From CAWAHD01 sp963781785 (GTDB lineage: Bacteria > Planctomycetota > Planctomycetia > Isosphaerales > Isosphaeraceae), in NCBI GenBank assembly GCA_963781785.1, contig CAWAHD010000002.1:558001-622000 (forward strand): DNA of 64,000 nt. Direction: 5' to 3'. Position 1 is the first letter of the stretch. Every line of letters starts with the position of its first letter. Shown here piece after piece: positions 9,157 to 19,331 of this stretch. The translations under genes were made by a program, and so were the position numbers. The notes beneath the pieces were generated by a model. The model was not told the DNA's origin. It saw only the letters and a program-made list of their open reading frames with translations, and searched no databases.

Positions 9157-9730
9157 GTGCCGCCTCTCTCGATACGATGCTGGAGAAACTTTCTGCGGGC
9201 GACCAGGATGCCGCTGAGAGGGTCTTCCGGGAATACGAGCCGTTTCTCCGCGCGATGGTACGACGCCGCCTGAGACCATCACTGCGTTCCAGGTTTGATT
9301 CCCTGGACGTCGTCCAGACGGTCTGGGCCGACGTTCTCTCGGGCTTCCGGGACAGGCAACGGGAATTCTCCGATCGCGCACACCTCAGGGCCTTTCTGGC
9401 GCGGGTGACTTACAACCATTTTGTCAATCATTGCAGGCGCCACGGTCCGCAGCTTGCGGTCGAGATTCCGCTCTACGAAGATGAGTCGCCCGCGCTCCTC
9501 AATCCGACGAGCCGCGACCGAGCCAGGTCGCCATGGCCGATGAGCTCTGGACTACCTTGCTTGAGATGTGCCCGCCGGCGCATCGCGAGGTACTGGAGCT
9601 CAAGCGTCAAGGTATGCCTCTTGCCGAGATCGCCGGCCGGACAGGATTGCACGAGGGGAGCGTCAGGAGACTGCTCTACGACCTGGCCAAACGGCTGGCC
9701 GCCAGGGGCCAGCGCTCCTGCGAACTTTGA
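9153..9730 (+). CDS. ECF-type RNA polymerase sigma factor (one frame break)
   Basis: Region 2 is visible as RVFREYEPFLRAMVRRRLRP and FDSLDVVQTVWADVLSGF, then FSDRAHLRAFLARVTYNHFV. Region 4 continues from 9533 in another frame as MADELWTTLLEMCPPAHREV, LELKRQGMPLAEIAGRTGLH and VRRLLYDLAKRL. The shift lies near 9515, where the expected RPSQVAMADE junction needs one extra base. The length (about 192 residues) is normal for planctomycete ECF factors. The start overlaps the preceding stop (ATGA at 9153-9156), and the kinase begins 24 bp downstream. It should direct polymerase to a small regulon, probably including its own operon. Confidence 0.8.
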
Positions 9731-9754
9731 GGGTTCCTTGACGAGGCCAAGAGA

Positions 9755-12310
9755 ATGTGCGCTCGCCAGGCGGGGCCGAATGCAGAAGGACGCGTCCCGC
9801 CAAAGGCTTCAAGTCAATGCAGTGGGATTCTCCTGGACCCGTCCGGCTCGATGGCGACGCTGCTGGTGGACGAAATGGTCGCGGCCTGGCGACGCGGCGA
9901 ACGCCCGCAGGCCGAGGAATTCCTGGAGCGCAACCCCGACCTGGGGGACGAAGCCGCCATTCGCCTGATCTACGAGGAAGTGTGCCTGCGCCGCGAGGCC
10001 GGACTCGCGGTCGATCACCAAGAAATCCTCCGCCGGTTTCCCCACTGGCGAAGTGAGCTCGCGGCGCTCCTGGACTGCCACCGCCTGATCGAGTCGACGC
10101 TCGCTCCGCCGGTGCTTCCGCAGGAAGGAGAAGTGCTGGCGGGATTCCGACTCGTGCGCGAGCTGGGGCGCGGTGCCGGAGGCCGGGTGTTCCTGGCGGT
10201 CCAACCCTCCCTTGCCGATCGCCCCGTCGTTCTCAAGATCGCCCCTCGCGGCCGCGGCGAGCACCTTTCGCTTGCGCGGCTCCAGCACATGAACATCGTG
10301 CCCCTGTATTCCGAACACATTCTTCAGGCACGCAACCTCCAGATCATGTGCATGCCGTTCCTGGGAGGTGCGACGCTGAGCCAGGTGCTCGATGTGCTCC
10401 AGGATACGGCGCCTTGCGATCGCTCCGGAAAGCGGATACTGGAGGCGCTGGACCAGATTCAGGCCGAGCTGCCGATCACGCCGCAGTCAGCAGAACCGCT
10501 GCGGCACTTCATCGCGCGGTGCTCGTACGTTGAGGCTATCTGTGCGATCGGCGCCTGTATGGCGGATGGTTTGCAGTATGCTCACGAGCGCGAGCTCCTG
10601 CACATGGACATCAAGCCGTCGAACGTGCTCCTGGCCGGTGATGGACAGCCGATGCTGCTCGATTTCCATCTGGCGCGCGGTCCCATCGCCCGGGGAGCCT
10701 CGCCGCCACCGTGGGCTGGCGGCACGCCGGGATACATGTCGCCCGAGCAATGGGAAATCGTCACGGCCGTGCGCGAGAGCCGCCGCGTCGGAGCCGCCGT
10801 GGATCGCCGCGCCGATATCTACTCGCTGGGGGCTCTGCTCTACGAGGCTCTGGGCGGGCCCACGCCGCGGACTGTCGCGGCGGCGCGAGCGCCGCTCAGC
10901 CAGTTCAACCGGCTCGTCTCCCGCGGACTTTCCGACGTCATCCAGAAGTGCCTGAGCCTCGAGCCGGCCGACCGCTATGCCGAAGCGCGAGACCTGGCCG
11001 ACGATTTGCGGCGCCATCTGAGCAACCTGCCACTCCAAGGTGTTCCCAACCGAAGTCTGACGGAGCGCTGGCACAAGCGGCGCCGACGACGGCCGGTGGC
11101 GCTGTCTCGCGGACTGGTCTTCCTGGCTGTCGCCGGCTCGGCCCTTCTGGCCGCCGGATCTCTCGGGTCCTGGTACCGCCAGCGAATTCGCGACGTCGAT
11201 TCTGCGTTGATCGCCGGCCGGAGATCGCTCAAGCAGAATCAGTTCGCGGAAGCCGCCGATGCGTTCGAGCGCGGCACCTTGCTGACCGTGCATCTCCCCG
11301 GGACCAAGAGCCGCAGGGCCGAGCTGGCCAGTGAGCTTGCCCTTGCCAGGCGACTCGCCAAGCTCGAAGAGCTCCACCAGCTCGCCGAGCTTGTCCGGTA
11401 CCGATACGGCCGCACGCCCCCGCCACAGGAAGAGGCGCGAGCGTTGATCCGGCTAGGCCAGGTGATCTGGCAGCGCCGCCAAAGCCTGATCCCGCCGGTC
11501 GCCAACCCCGGTGAGGTCGGAATCGATGACCGAACCCGGGATGACCTGCTGGATCTCGTCGTGCTCTGGGCTGATCTCCGGGTGCGATTCGCGGTGGCAG
11601 GCGATGCGACCCAGGCCCGGCGCGAGGCCGTTCGAATTCTCACCGAAGCAAGGGCTCTTCTGGGTGACAGCCCATCGCTTGAGCGCGAGCGGCAAGCCCA
11701 ATTAAAAGGGTTGGGTCTGGAAGAGGTTCCGCCCGCAGCCCGTCTGCCGGCGCGATCGGCCTGGGAGTACTTGGATCTTGGGAAGTCCTACCTCAGATCC
11801 GGCGACTTCGACGCGGCCGCACGAGAGTTTCGCGCGGGCCTTGCTCTGCGTCCTCAAGATTTCTGGCTCAACTATTACGACGGGCTGTGCGCTTACCAGC
11901 AGAAGCGGTTCGAAGACGCCGTGAGCGCTTTCCGCGTGTCCATTGCGTTGTCACCGAATACGGCCGCGTGTCCCTACAATCGAGGTTTGGCGTACGAGGC
12001 ACTTGGCCGCCTCGATCTGGCGCTCGCCGATTACGACCGAGCGCTGCAAATCGATGAACGCTTCACCGATGCCGCGCTGAATCGGGGCATGATCCATTAT
12101 CGTCTGGGCCACCATGGAGCGGCGCGCGTCGATCTGAAGAGGGCGCTGGGGTCTGCGGAAGGGCGGCAAGTACGAGGAACGATTCACTATAATCTCGCGC
12201 TCGTTGAGCTGGCTGCAGGCGATCGCAAGTCGTGTGAAGCAAATCTGCAAGCCGCACGCGAACTCGGAAACCTGGACGCCCCGGATCTCAGCAAACTCCC
12301 CGAAAATTAG
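9755..12310 (+). CDS. Degenerate Ser/Thr kinase (HMD, DFH) with transmembrane helix and TPR tail
   Basis: This is an intact frame of 851 residues. The N-terminal 120 residues (VDEMVAAWRRGERPQAEEFL, FPHWRSELAALLDCHR) are typical of planctomycete kinases. In the kinase domain the G-loop is GRGAGGRVF and the lysine is in VVLKIAP. The catalytic loop is LLHMDIKPSNVLL, with Met instead of the HRD arginine, and the Mg loop is LLDFHLARG, with His instead of the DFG glycine; GGTPGYMSPEQ is kept. A transmembrane helix lies near residues 450-468 after a basic RRRRRP run. At least four TPR-like units follow (EYLDLGKSYLRSGDFDAAA, CPYNRGLAYEALGRLDLALA). ATG 9851 is a possible later start. It may be a non-RD or weakly active kinase coupled to the sigma factor. 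Confidence 0.85.
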   Translation: MCARQAGPNAEGRVPPKASSQCSGILLDPSGSMATLLVDEMVAAWRRGERPQAEEFLERNPDLGDEAAIRLIYEEVCLRREAGLAVDHQEILRRFPHWRSELAALLDCHRLIESTLAPPVLPQEGEVLAGFRLVRELGRGAGGRVFLAVQPSLADRPVVLKIAPRGRGEHLSLARLQHMNIVPLYSEHILQARNLQIMCMPFLGGATLSQVLDVLQDTAPCDRSGKRILEALDQIQAELPITPQSAEPLRHFIARCSYVEAICAIGACMADGLQYAHERELLHMDIKPSNVLLAGDGQPMLLDFHLARGPIARGASPPPWAGGTPGYMSPEQWEIVTAVRESRRVGAAVDRRADIYSLGALLYEALGGPTPRTVAAARAPLSQFNRLVSRGLSDVIQKCLSLEPADRYAEARDLADDLRRHLSNLPLQGVPNRSLTERWHKRRRRRPVALSRGLVFLAVAGSALLAAGSLGSWYRQRIRDVDSALIAGRRSLKQNQFAEAADAFERGTLLTVHLPGTKSRRAELASELALARRLAKLEELHQLAELVRYRYGRTPPPQEEARALIRLGQVIWQRRQSLIPPVANPGEVGIDDRTRDDLLDLVVLWADLRVRFAVAGDATQARREAVRILTEARALLGDSPSLERERQAQLKGLGLEEVPPAARLPARSAWEYLDLGKSYLRSGDFDAAAREFRAGLALRPQDFWLNYYDGLCAYQQKRFEDAVSAFRVSIALSPNTAACPYNRGLAYEALGRLDLALADYDRALQIDERFTDAALNRGMIHYRLGHHGAARVDLKRALGSAEGRQVRGTIHYNLALVELAAGDRKSCEANLQAARELGNLDAPDLSKLPEN

Positions 12311-12323
12311 CCACGTCAACGGC

Positions 12324-12491
12324 CGGCTGACACGCGATCTTCTCGGCTGGACTATCGCGGTTGTCAGCCAAAGTTTCGATGGTAGCCCTGCGCAAAACGA
12401 CGAGATCATGAAAGAACCGCACGCCAGAGCACTGCAATCGCCGCCTGAGTTCCGGACCATCATGAGCGCGCTCGCAGGCGCACAGCGTTAG
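12324..12491 (+). pseudogene. Detached kinase C-terminal tail, copy 2 of the duplicated segment
   Basis: Right after the kinase stop, a different frame encodes RLTRDLLGWTIAVVSQSFDG and ends PPEFRTIMSALAGAQR-stop. It matches 6253-6420 over its full 168 bp with 39 of 55 residues identical. It has no start or kinase/TPR body of its own. It looks like what is left of a third kinase gene, or the product of recombination between kinase paralogues. Confidence 0.75.
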
Positions 12492-14156
12492 CCGGCGATC
12501 GACGGCAGATCCAGGCCGTGTTCCCTGGCGCACTGCGAGCGCAACAGGGTATCCCGCGTCGGCGTGACGCATGACACCGGTTGCCGGGTCGTTCCAGAGC
12601 ACGCGCTCCAGGCGGCCAGCGGCCGCCTCGGTGCCGTCGGCGACGATCACCAGGCCCGCGTGCTGGGAATATCCCATTCCGACTCCGCCCCCATGGTGAA
12701 ACGACACCCAGGTGGCGCCCGAAGCGCAGTTGAGGAGCGCATTCAAGACCGGCCAGTCCGACACGGCGTCGGAGCCATCCTTCATCGCTTCGGTCTCGCG
12801 GTTCGGCGAGGCGACCGAGCCGCCGTCAAGATGGTCGCGGCCGATCACGATCGGCGCTTTCAGCTCGCCGCTTCTGACCATGTCGTTGAACGCCAGTCCC
12901 AGCCGGTGCCGGTCGCCCAGGCCGACCCAGCAGATGCGGGCGGGAAGGCCTTGAAACTTGATTTTTTCACGCGCCAGGTCGAGCCAGTTGTGCAGGGGCC
13001 TGTTGCCAGGCAATAGCGCCTTCACCTTGTCGTCGGTTCGGTAGATGTCCTCCGGATCGCCCGAGAGAGCGACCCACCGGAACGGGCCGATCCCCCGGCA
13101 GAAGAGCGGGCGGATGTAGGCCGGCACGAAGCCGGGAAAGCCGAAGGCATCGGCGACGCCTTCGTCTTTGGCCACCTGGCGGATGTTGTTGCCATAGTCG
13201 AAGGTCGGCACGCCCGACCGGTGGAATTCCAGCATCGCACCGACCTCTTCAGCCATGGAGATCCTGGCCGCCCGCTCGACCCCCTTGCGATCGTGCTCGC
13301 GGGCCCAAGCCCATTTCTCCAGCGTCCAGCCACGGGGAAGATAGCCATTGACCGGGTCATGGGCCGAGGTCTGGTCGGTGACGGCGTCGGGGCGCATCCC
13401 GCGGCGCACCAGCTCCGGATAGATCTCCGCCGCATTGCCGAGGAGGCCCACAGAAATCGGCGCCTTCTCGCGGCACGATCGGGCGATCATTTCGAGCGCC
13501 TCATCCAGACTGTTCGTCTGGCGATTCAGGTAGCCGGTCTTCCTGCGCATTTCGATCCGCGAGGGCTGACATTCGACAGCCAGGCACGACGCGCCCGCCA
13601 TCACCGCGGCCAACGGCTGGCGCCCCCCATGCCGCCCAGACCCGCGGTCAGGATCCAGCGGCCGGCGAAGTTGCCCGCGTAATGTTGTCGAGCCACCTCG
13701 GCGAAAGTCTCGTAGGTGCCTTGCACGATTCCCTGGCTGCCGATGTAAATCCAGCTTCCCGCCGTCATCTGGCCGTACATCATCAGCCCTTTGCGGTCCA
13801 GCTCATTGAAGTGGTCCCAAGTTGGCCCAGGCCGGCACGAGGTTGGAATTGGCGATCAACACGCGCGGAGCGCCTGCATGCGTGCGAAAGACGCCGACCG
13901 GCTTCCCCGACTGGACAAGCAGCGTCTGGTCATCCTCGAGCCGGCGGAGCGTCTCGACGATTCGATCGAAGCTCTCCCAGTCGCGCGCAGCGCGGCCGAT
14001 GCCGCCGTACACCACCAGCTCCTCGGGCCGCTCGGCGACTTCGGCGTCGAGGTTGTTCATGAGCATCCTGAGGGCAGCCTCCGTCTGCCAGCTCCGGGCA
14101 CTGCGAGTCGAGCCGCGTGGCGAGCGGATCGTGCGTGACCTGTCGATTCGAGTCAT
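12488..14156 (-). CDS. hutU: Urocanate hydratase (urocanase), three frame breaks
   Basis: The enzyme converts urocanate to imidazolonepropionate, step two of histidine degradation. The signature FQGLPARICW, the NAD-loop GLGGMGGAQPLA, GSQGIVQGTYETF and SGATWVSFHHGGGVGMGYSQ are all present. The span gives about 556 residues, the normal length. Frame changes occur near 13820 (extra base), near 13622 (one C missing in a C-rich run) and near 12520, after which the correct C-terminus CAREHGLDLPSIAG is read to the stop at 12488-12490. ATG 14154-14156 overlaps the hutG stop (ATGA). It is the last gene of the hut operon. The full-length conservation argues for sequence errors rather than loss. Confidence 0.9.
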
Positions 14157-14991
14157 CGAGATGCCCCTCTCTTTGCCGGTGCCGCGAAGTCGACGCACGC
14201 CTGCACAATAGGGCTCAGTGCGTCGGCCATGGACCTGGCAGGAATGACGTCAAACACCGGAGGCCAGTTTGTCTCGTCCACAGGACCGACCGGTTCCCGC
14301 AGATAGCTCCGGCAGGCAAGCTCCATCTGGAGCGCGTGCACGCCGGCTTGCGGCTTCCCATGATGCCGGGTGATGAAGCCCCCCAGAAAGCGGCCGTTGG
14401 TGACACGGCTGAAGGACGTCGAGTCGCACACGGTTTCCACCGCTTGGGTCAGCTCGAGCGCACAGCTTGCCCCGCTCTTGGTGCCGATATTGAAGTGGGG
14501 CAGGGTGCCTTCAAAGAGACGCGGGATCCTTGAGCGGATCGAATGCGCGTCGTAGAGCACGACCCGGTCGTGCAGGCTGCGTAGTCGCGCGATCTCGGCC
14601 GATAGGGCCTCGTGATACGGCACGAACCAGCGCGCCCGGCGTCTCTCGATCTCGGCCCCGTCGGGCCCGGTGCCGCCCGAATAGAGCGGCTCGCCGTCAA
14701 ACGTCGTGCTCGGGCACAGCTCGGTCGTCGCCTGGCCGGGATAGAGTGACCCGCCGGACGGGTCTCTGTTGACGTCGATCACCGTCCGCGATATCGACGT
14801 TTGCACAATGGTCGCGTCGAGCATGTTCACAAGCTCATAGAGCCGGTCGACCCACCAGTCCGTGTCCTTGCGGCCGAGCCAGCCAGAGACGAGCCGGGTC
14901 TCGATATCCGTGGGAATGTCGACGCCCGCGTGGGGGATTGAGAGAAGCAGGGCGCCCGACCACGCCGGATCGTCAGCCAGTCGCCGCTCAC
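14153..14991 (-). CDS. hutG: N-formylglutamate deformylase (N-formylglutamate amidohydrolase), one frame break
   Basis: The enzyme hydrolyses N-formylglutamate to glutamate and formate, the last step when hutF is used. Conserved parts are LLLSIPHAGVDIP near the N-terminus, DTDWWVDRLY, VIDVNRDPSG, VVLYDAHSIRS, and FNIGTKSGASC. The start is GTG 14989-14991 (VSGDWLTIRRGRAP), typical of the family. One base is missing near 14950, where RGRAP must join LLLSIPHAG. The GTG overlaps the hutH stop (GTGA), and the stop overlaps the hutU start. The length of about 279 residues is close to the usual 265-275. Confidence 0.87.
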
Positions 14992-16541
14992 GAGCTCGCT
15001 CCGATCATAGATGGCAGGGTGGTTGCCAATCCGGCGATCAAACTGCCATCGCGCACCAATGCGGTCGCCGCTTTCAAGTCGGGGTTCATGTAGCGGTCGT
15101 CTTCCAGCCGCGGCACAGAGCGGCGAATCGTGGCGCGCACGCGCTCGAGGTCTTCGCTGCTCAAGAGTGGCGAGTGAAAGTCGCACCCTTGTGCGGCGGC
15201 CAGCGTCTCCACGCCCAGAATCGCGGCGGTGTTCAGCGCCATGGGGGTCAACCGCCGTGCGGCGTGCGCCGACATCGACACGTGGTCCTCCTGGTTGGCG
15301 CTCGTGGGGATCGAGTCGACGCTGGCGGGATAGGCGCGCTGTTTGTTCTCCGACACGAGGGCGGCCGCCGTCACCTGCGGGATCATGAATCCGGAGTTCA
15401 GGCCGGGTCTCGGCGTCAAGAACGCCGGCAGGCCGGACAGTGCGGCATCCACCAGCATGGCGGTGCGGCGCTCCGAAAGCGAGCCCAGCTCGCAGAGCGC
15501 GATGGCGATCATGTCTGCGGCGAGGGCGACCGGCTCCGCATGGAAGTTGCCGCCGGAGAGCACCTCGTCGCTCCCGGCTTCGCTCTCCGGGAAGATGAGC
15601 GGGTTATCGGACACGCCGTTGGACTCGATCAGTAACGTTGCGGCGGCCTGGCGCAGCAGATCAAGGACCGCTCCCATCACTTGGGGCTGACATCTGAGGC
15701 AGTAGGGGTCCTGAACTCGGGCGTCGCCGATCCGATGCGACTCGCGGATCTCGGAACCGGCCATGAGCTGCCGGATCGCTTGGGCGGTTTCGATCTGGCC
15801 GCGATGGCCGCGGAGCTTATGGATCCGGGCATCGAAAGGTGTATCGGAGCCCTTGGCCGCCTCGGTCGACAACGCGCCGATCACCACGGCACTCCGGAAC
15901 AGGATCTCGGTCTCGAAGAGGCCGGCCAGTGCATACGCGGTCGAGAACTGCGTGCCGTTCAAGAGTGCCAACCCTTCCTTCGGACCGAGATTGAGCGGTT
16001 CCAGACCAGCCTCGGCAAGGGCCCGGGCTGCCGGCATCGGGCGTCCTGCGACCAGGATCTCGCTCGCCCCGATCATCGCCGCGGCCATGTGCGCCAGAGG
16101 CGCCAGGTCGCCTGAAGCGCCCACCGAGCCCTGGGCCGGCACGACCGGAATCAAGTCGCGCTCCAGCAGAGACTCGAGCATCGCGACCGTCTCGGGCTGG
16201 ACGCCCGAGACGCCGTGCGCCAGGCTCGCGAGCTTGAGCGCCATCATCAGCCGCACGACCGGTGTCGGTGCTGTTTCCCCCACGCCCGATGCGTGCGAGA
16301 GCACAAGGTTGCGCTGCAAGCTCGCGAGATCGCCCGGGGCGATGTTGACGGTGGCCAGCTTGCCGAAGCCGGTATTGATCCCGTAAACCGGCTCGCCCCT
16401 GGCGACGATCCGGCCAACAGCCAGGGCGCTATGGCGGATCGCTTCATCTGCCGCGGGATCAATTTTCACCCCCGCGCCGCGATACACGGCGTTCCACTCC
16501 GCCAAGCCGACCTTGCCCGGTCGCAGCAGAACGGTCGTCAT
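14988..16541 (-). CDS. hutH: Histidine ammonia-lyase
   Basis: An intact 517-residue enzyme that deaminates L-histidine to urocanate. The MIO cofactor triad Ala-Ser-Gly is in GSVGASGDLAPLAHM; YGINTGFGKLA near residue 55 and ESNGVSDNPLIF are the other hallmark segments. The start ATG overlaps the hutI stop (ATGA at 16538-16541), and the stop overlaps the hutG start, so all four genes are translationally linked. It is the entry enzyme of the pathway. Confidence 0.95.
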   Translation of the reverse strand: MTTVLLRPGKVGLAEWNAVYRGAGVKIDPAADEAIRHSALAVGRIVARGEPVYGINTGFGKLATVNIAPGDLASLQRNLVLSHASGVGETAPTPVVRLMMALKLASLAHGVSGVQPETVAMLESLLERDLIPVVPAQGSVGASGDLAPLAHMAAAMIGASEILVAGRPMPAARALAEAGLEPLNLGPKEGLALLNGTQFSTAYALAGLFETEILFRSAVVIGALSTEAAKGSDTPFDARIHKLRGHRGQIETAQAIRQLMAGSEIRESHRIGDARVQDPYCLRCQPQVMGAVLDLLRQAAATLLIESNGVSDNPLIFPESEAGSDEVLSGGNFHAEPVALAADMIAIALCELGSLSERRTAMLVDAALSGLPAFLTPRPGLNSGFMIPQVTAAALVSENKQRAYPASVDSIPTSANQEDHVSMSAHAARRLTPMALNTAAILGVETLAAAQGCDFHSPLLSSEDLERVRATIRRSVPRLEDDRYMNPDLKAATALVRDGSLIAGLATTLPSMIGASS

Positions 16542-17742
16542 TGTCCTCTCCAGACGCGGGCATGGAGCGGGTTATAGCCCATGCGATAGACGAGCTCGGC
16601 CGGGCGATCGATGTTCCAGATCGCCAGGTCGCATGACTTGCCGGCCTCGAGAGTGCCGAGGTCCGCCTGCCGCCCCAGAGCGCTGGCCGCCGCCCGCGTG
16701 ACCCCGGTAATGCACTCGTCGACGGTCAGCCCGAAGAGAATCGCGCCCATGTTCATTGCCAGGAGCAGCGAGGTCAGAGGCGCAGTGCCGGGATTGCAAT
16801 CGGTCGCCAGCGCAATCGGGACAGAGTGGCGGCGCAGCAGGTCGACCGGCGGGCGCCGGGTCTCGCGCAGGAAGTAAAACGCGCCCGGGAGCAGCACCGC
16901 GACGACACCGGCTGTTGACATCGCCAGTACGCCCTCTTCGTCGGTGCATTCAAGATGATCGGCCGAGAGCGCTTGGAATCGAGCCGCAAGCGCCGCACCG
17001 TGCCCGTTGGAGAGTTGATCGGCGTGGAGCCTGACCTTCAAGCCATGCGCCGTCGCGGCCTGGAACACGCGTGCCGTCTGCTCGGGCGAAAAACCGACGC
17101 TTTCGCAGAATGCGTCCACCGTATCCGCGAGGCCCTCCTGGGCCACGGCGGGAATCATCTGAGTACACACCAGATCCATGAAAGCATCTGCGCTCGTGGC
17201 TTCTGGTGGGAGGGCATGTGCGCCCAGAAAGGTAGGCACGATCGTGACCGGTCGCCTCTGTGCGAGCGCCGTGCGGCGCGCAACTGCTTGCGCTCGGTGC
17301 GCGAGTCCAGGCCGTAGCCAGACTTCACTTCAACCGTGGTCACTCCTTCGGCGATCAGGGTGTCCAACCGCCCTAGAGCGGAATCGACCAGTTCGTCCTC
17401 ACTTGCCGCGCGAGTCGCCCGCATCGTCGCCAGGATTCCGCCACCGGCCCTGGCGATTTGCTCGTAACTCGAGCCACGCAGCCGAAGCTCGAATTCGTGC
17501 GAGCGATCGCCGGCGTGAACGAGGTGCGTGTGGCAGTCGATCAGGCCGGGTGTGATCCACCGGCCGCCGCAGTCGATGCGCTCCGCGGATTCGAGATCCA
17601 GCGGACCATTGGCCGCGGCCCCGGCGTAGACGATGCGCGAATCTCGACAGGCGACGATCCCGTCCGGCACCTCGCCAATGCCGGAGCGGTCCGATCGTAG
17701 GGTCGCGAGCTGAGCATTCAGCCAGATCCGATCGCAGAGCAT
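16538..17742 (-). CDS. hutI: Imidazolonepropionase, one frame break
   Basis: A metal-dependent amidohydrolase that opens imidazolonepropionate to formimidoylglutamate. GLIDCHTHLVHAGDR carries the first metal-binding histidines; VKSGYGLDSRTE, PTFLGAHALPPEA, LHADQLSNGHGA and ALATDCNPGTAP are all conserved. A one-base change near 17255 separates the two halves. ATG 17742 was chosen over 17766 and 17775 because GGGAG lies six bases upstream and MLCDRIWLNAQLATL is the usual beginning. About 401 residues, as expected. It is the first gene of the hut operon and is divergent from hutF. Confidence 0.92.
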
Positions 17743-17862
17743 GGCGGACTCCCGAGCGATGGCCATTGCATCCATCGCGGAGGCACTCTATAAGGAACGT
17801 ACCGGATTCACGGCTGGATTGTCCAGCGCGCGGCCAGGGACGGGGAACTTCGGACTGACGAT
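17743..17862. promoter_or_regulatory. Divergent hutI/hutF promoter region
   Basis: These 120 bp between two divergent hut genes must hold promoters for both directions. I see no confident -35/-10 pair and no clear operator palindrome. No HutC-like or other regulator gene adjoins the cluster. Confidence 0.4.
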
Positions 17863-19226
17863 GTGACGAGACTGTGGTTCGAGTCGTTCTTGCTGCCGGA
17901 CGGATGGGCCGAGTGCGTGCGGATCGACATCGCCCAGGGGCGCATCCAATCGATCGAGGCTGGAGTCGCGCCGGAGCCTGACGCGGAAAAGCACGCAATC
18001 GGCGTGCCCGGCCTTCCCAACGTTCACAGTCACGCCTTCCAGCGGAGCATGGCGGGCCTCACCGAGGCTCCCGGGCCGACCGGAGAAAACTTCTGGTCAT
18101 GGCGCGAAGCGATGTACCGGTTCGCTCAAGCCATCAGCCCCGACGACATGGAGTCCCTCGCGGCGTTCGCATACATGGAGATGCTGGAATCCGGCTTCAC
18201 GCGCGTCGGCGAGTTTCACTACGTTCACCACGACCGCGACGGTCGACGGTTCTCGGATCCCGGCGAGATGGCCAGCCGCATCGCTGCGGCCGCGCAGGCG
18301 GTGGGGATCGGCCTGACGCTCCTGCCCGCATTCTACGCCCATTCCGGCTTCGGGGGCGCGGCCCCCGACCCTGGTCAGTCGCGCTTCGTCACGGACATCG
18401 ACGAGTACGCCACACTCCTTGACCGGAGCCGGCAGGCGGTTTCCGGGCTCGACGATGCCGTGGTCGGCGTCGCCCCTCATAGCCTCCGAGCCGTCACGCC
18501 GGGAGAGCTGACATCGGTGGTCCGTTTGGCCAAGGATGCTCCCGTCCATATCCACGTCGCGGAGCAGGCCAAAGAAGTGGAAGACTGTCTCGACTGGTGT
18601 GACCGCCGCCCTGCGACCTGGTTGCTCGATTCATTCGACGTTGATCAGCATTGGTGCCTTGTGCATGCGACGCATGTAGATCAAGGCGAGCTTGAGCGCA
18701 TCGCTCTTAGCGGTGCCACCGTCGGCCTGTGCCCGATCACCGAAGCCAACCTGGGCGACGGCATCTTTCCCGCCGCGCAATTCCTGGCTCTGGCAGGATC
18801 GTATGGCATCGGATCGGACTCGAACGTTCTGATTGACGCCGCAGAGGAGTTGCGCACTCTCGAGTACTGCGCAGCGCCTGGCGCTTCGCTCCCGCAACGT
18901 CATGGCAGAGCACGACGGTCGCTCGACCGGGCGAGTGCTCTTCGAAACGCGCACTCGATGGGGGCTCTCGAGCACTGGGCATTCCCAACGGCGGTCTCCG
19001 CGTCGGAGCGGCTGCTGATCTGATCGCTTTCGACGCCAATCACGATGCCCTGACCGAACGGCGCGGAGACGCGGTGCTGGACGGCTGGATTTTCGCCGCA
19101 CGGCTGCCCGTGGTCGACTGCGTTTGGAGGTTCGGAAGAAAGGTTGTGTCAGGCGGGCGCCATCTGCTGCGCGAGCAGATAAAGGCGCGATATCGGGCGA
19201 CGATGAAAAGACTGCTGGCAGTCTGA
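17863..19226 (+). CDS. hutF: Formimidoylglutamate deiminase, two frame breaks
   Basis: An amidohydrolase that deiminates N-formimidoyl-glutamate to N-formylglutamate, which hutG then cleaves. Visible motifs are VPGLPNVHSHAFQRSMAGL (metal site), HIHVAEQAKEVEDC and GIGSDSNVLIDAAEELRTLE. From about 18868 the sense passes to a second frame (LALRSRNVMAEHDGRSTGRV). From about 18965 it passes to a third (ALGIPNGGLRVGAAADLIAF) and reaches a stop at 19224-19226. The total is about 454 residues, matching the family. The start is GTG 17863 (TRLWFESFLLPDGWAE). Having hutF with hutG defines the five-enzyme route that releases formate and ammonia rather than formamide. Confidence 0.88.
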
Positions 19227-19331
19227 ATCCAATTCCCAGGTGCACGCCGGGCTTTCGCGTTGTTCGAGCCAGGGATTAGAATAAACGCGTCATCTCATCG
19301 ATCACACCACCAAACGGAGGCCGTCGAGATT

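Noticed and set aside
12288..12487. Extension of the urocanase frame past 12488
   Set aside because: The correct C-terminus (CAREHGLDLPSIAG) ends at 12488 in the neighbouring frame; the extension is antisense to the kinase-tail remnant.
14862..15635. Plus-strand frame of 257 codons opposite hutH
   Set aside because: hutH on the other strand is intact with its MIO motif. The plus frame has low-complexity Arg/Gly/His content and no supported start.
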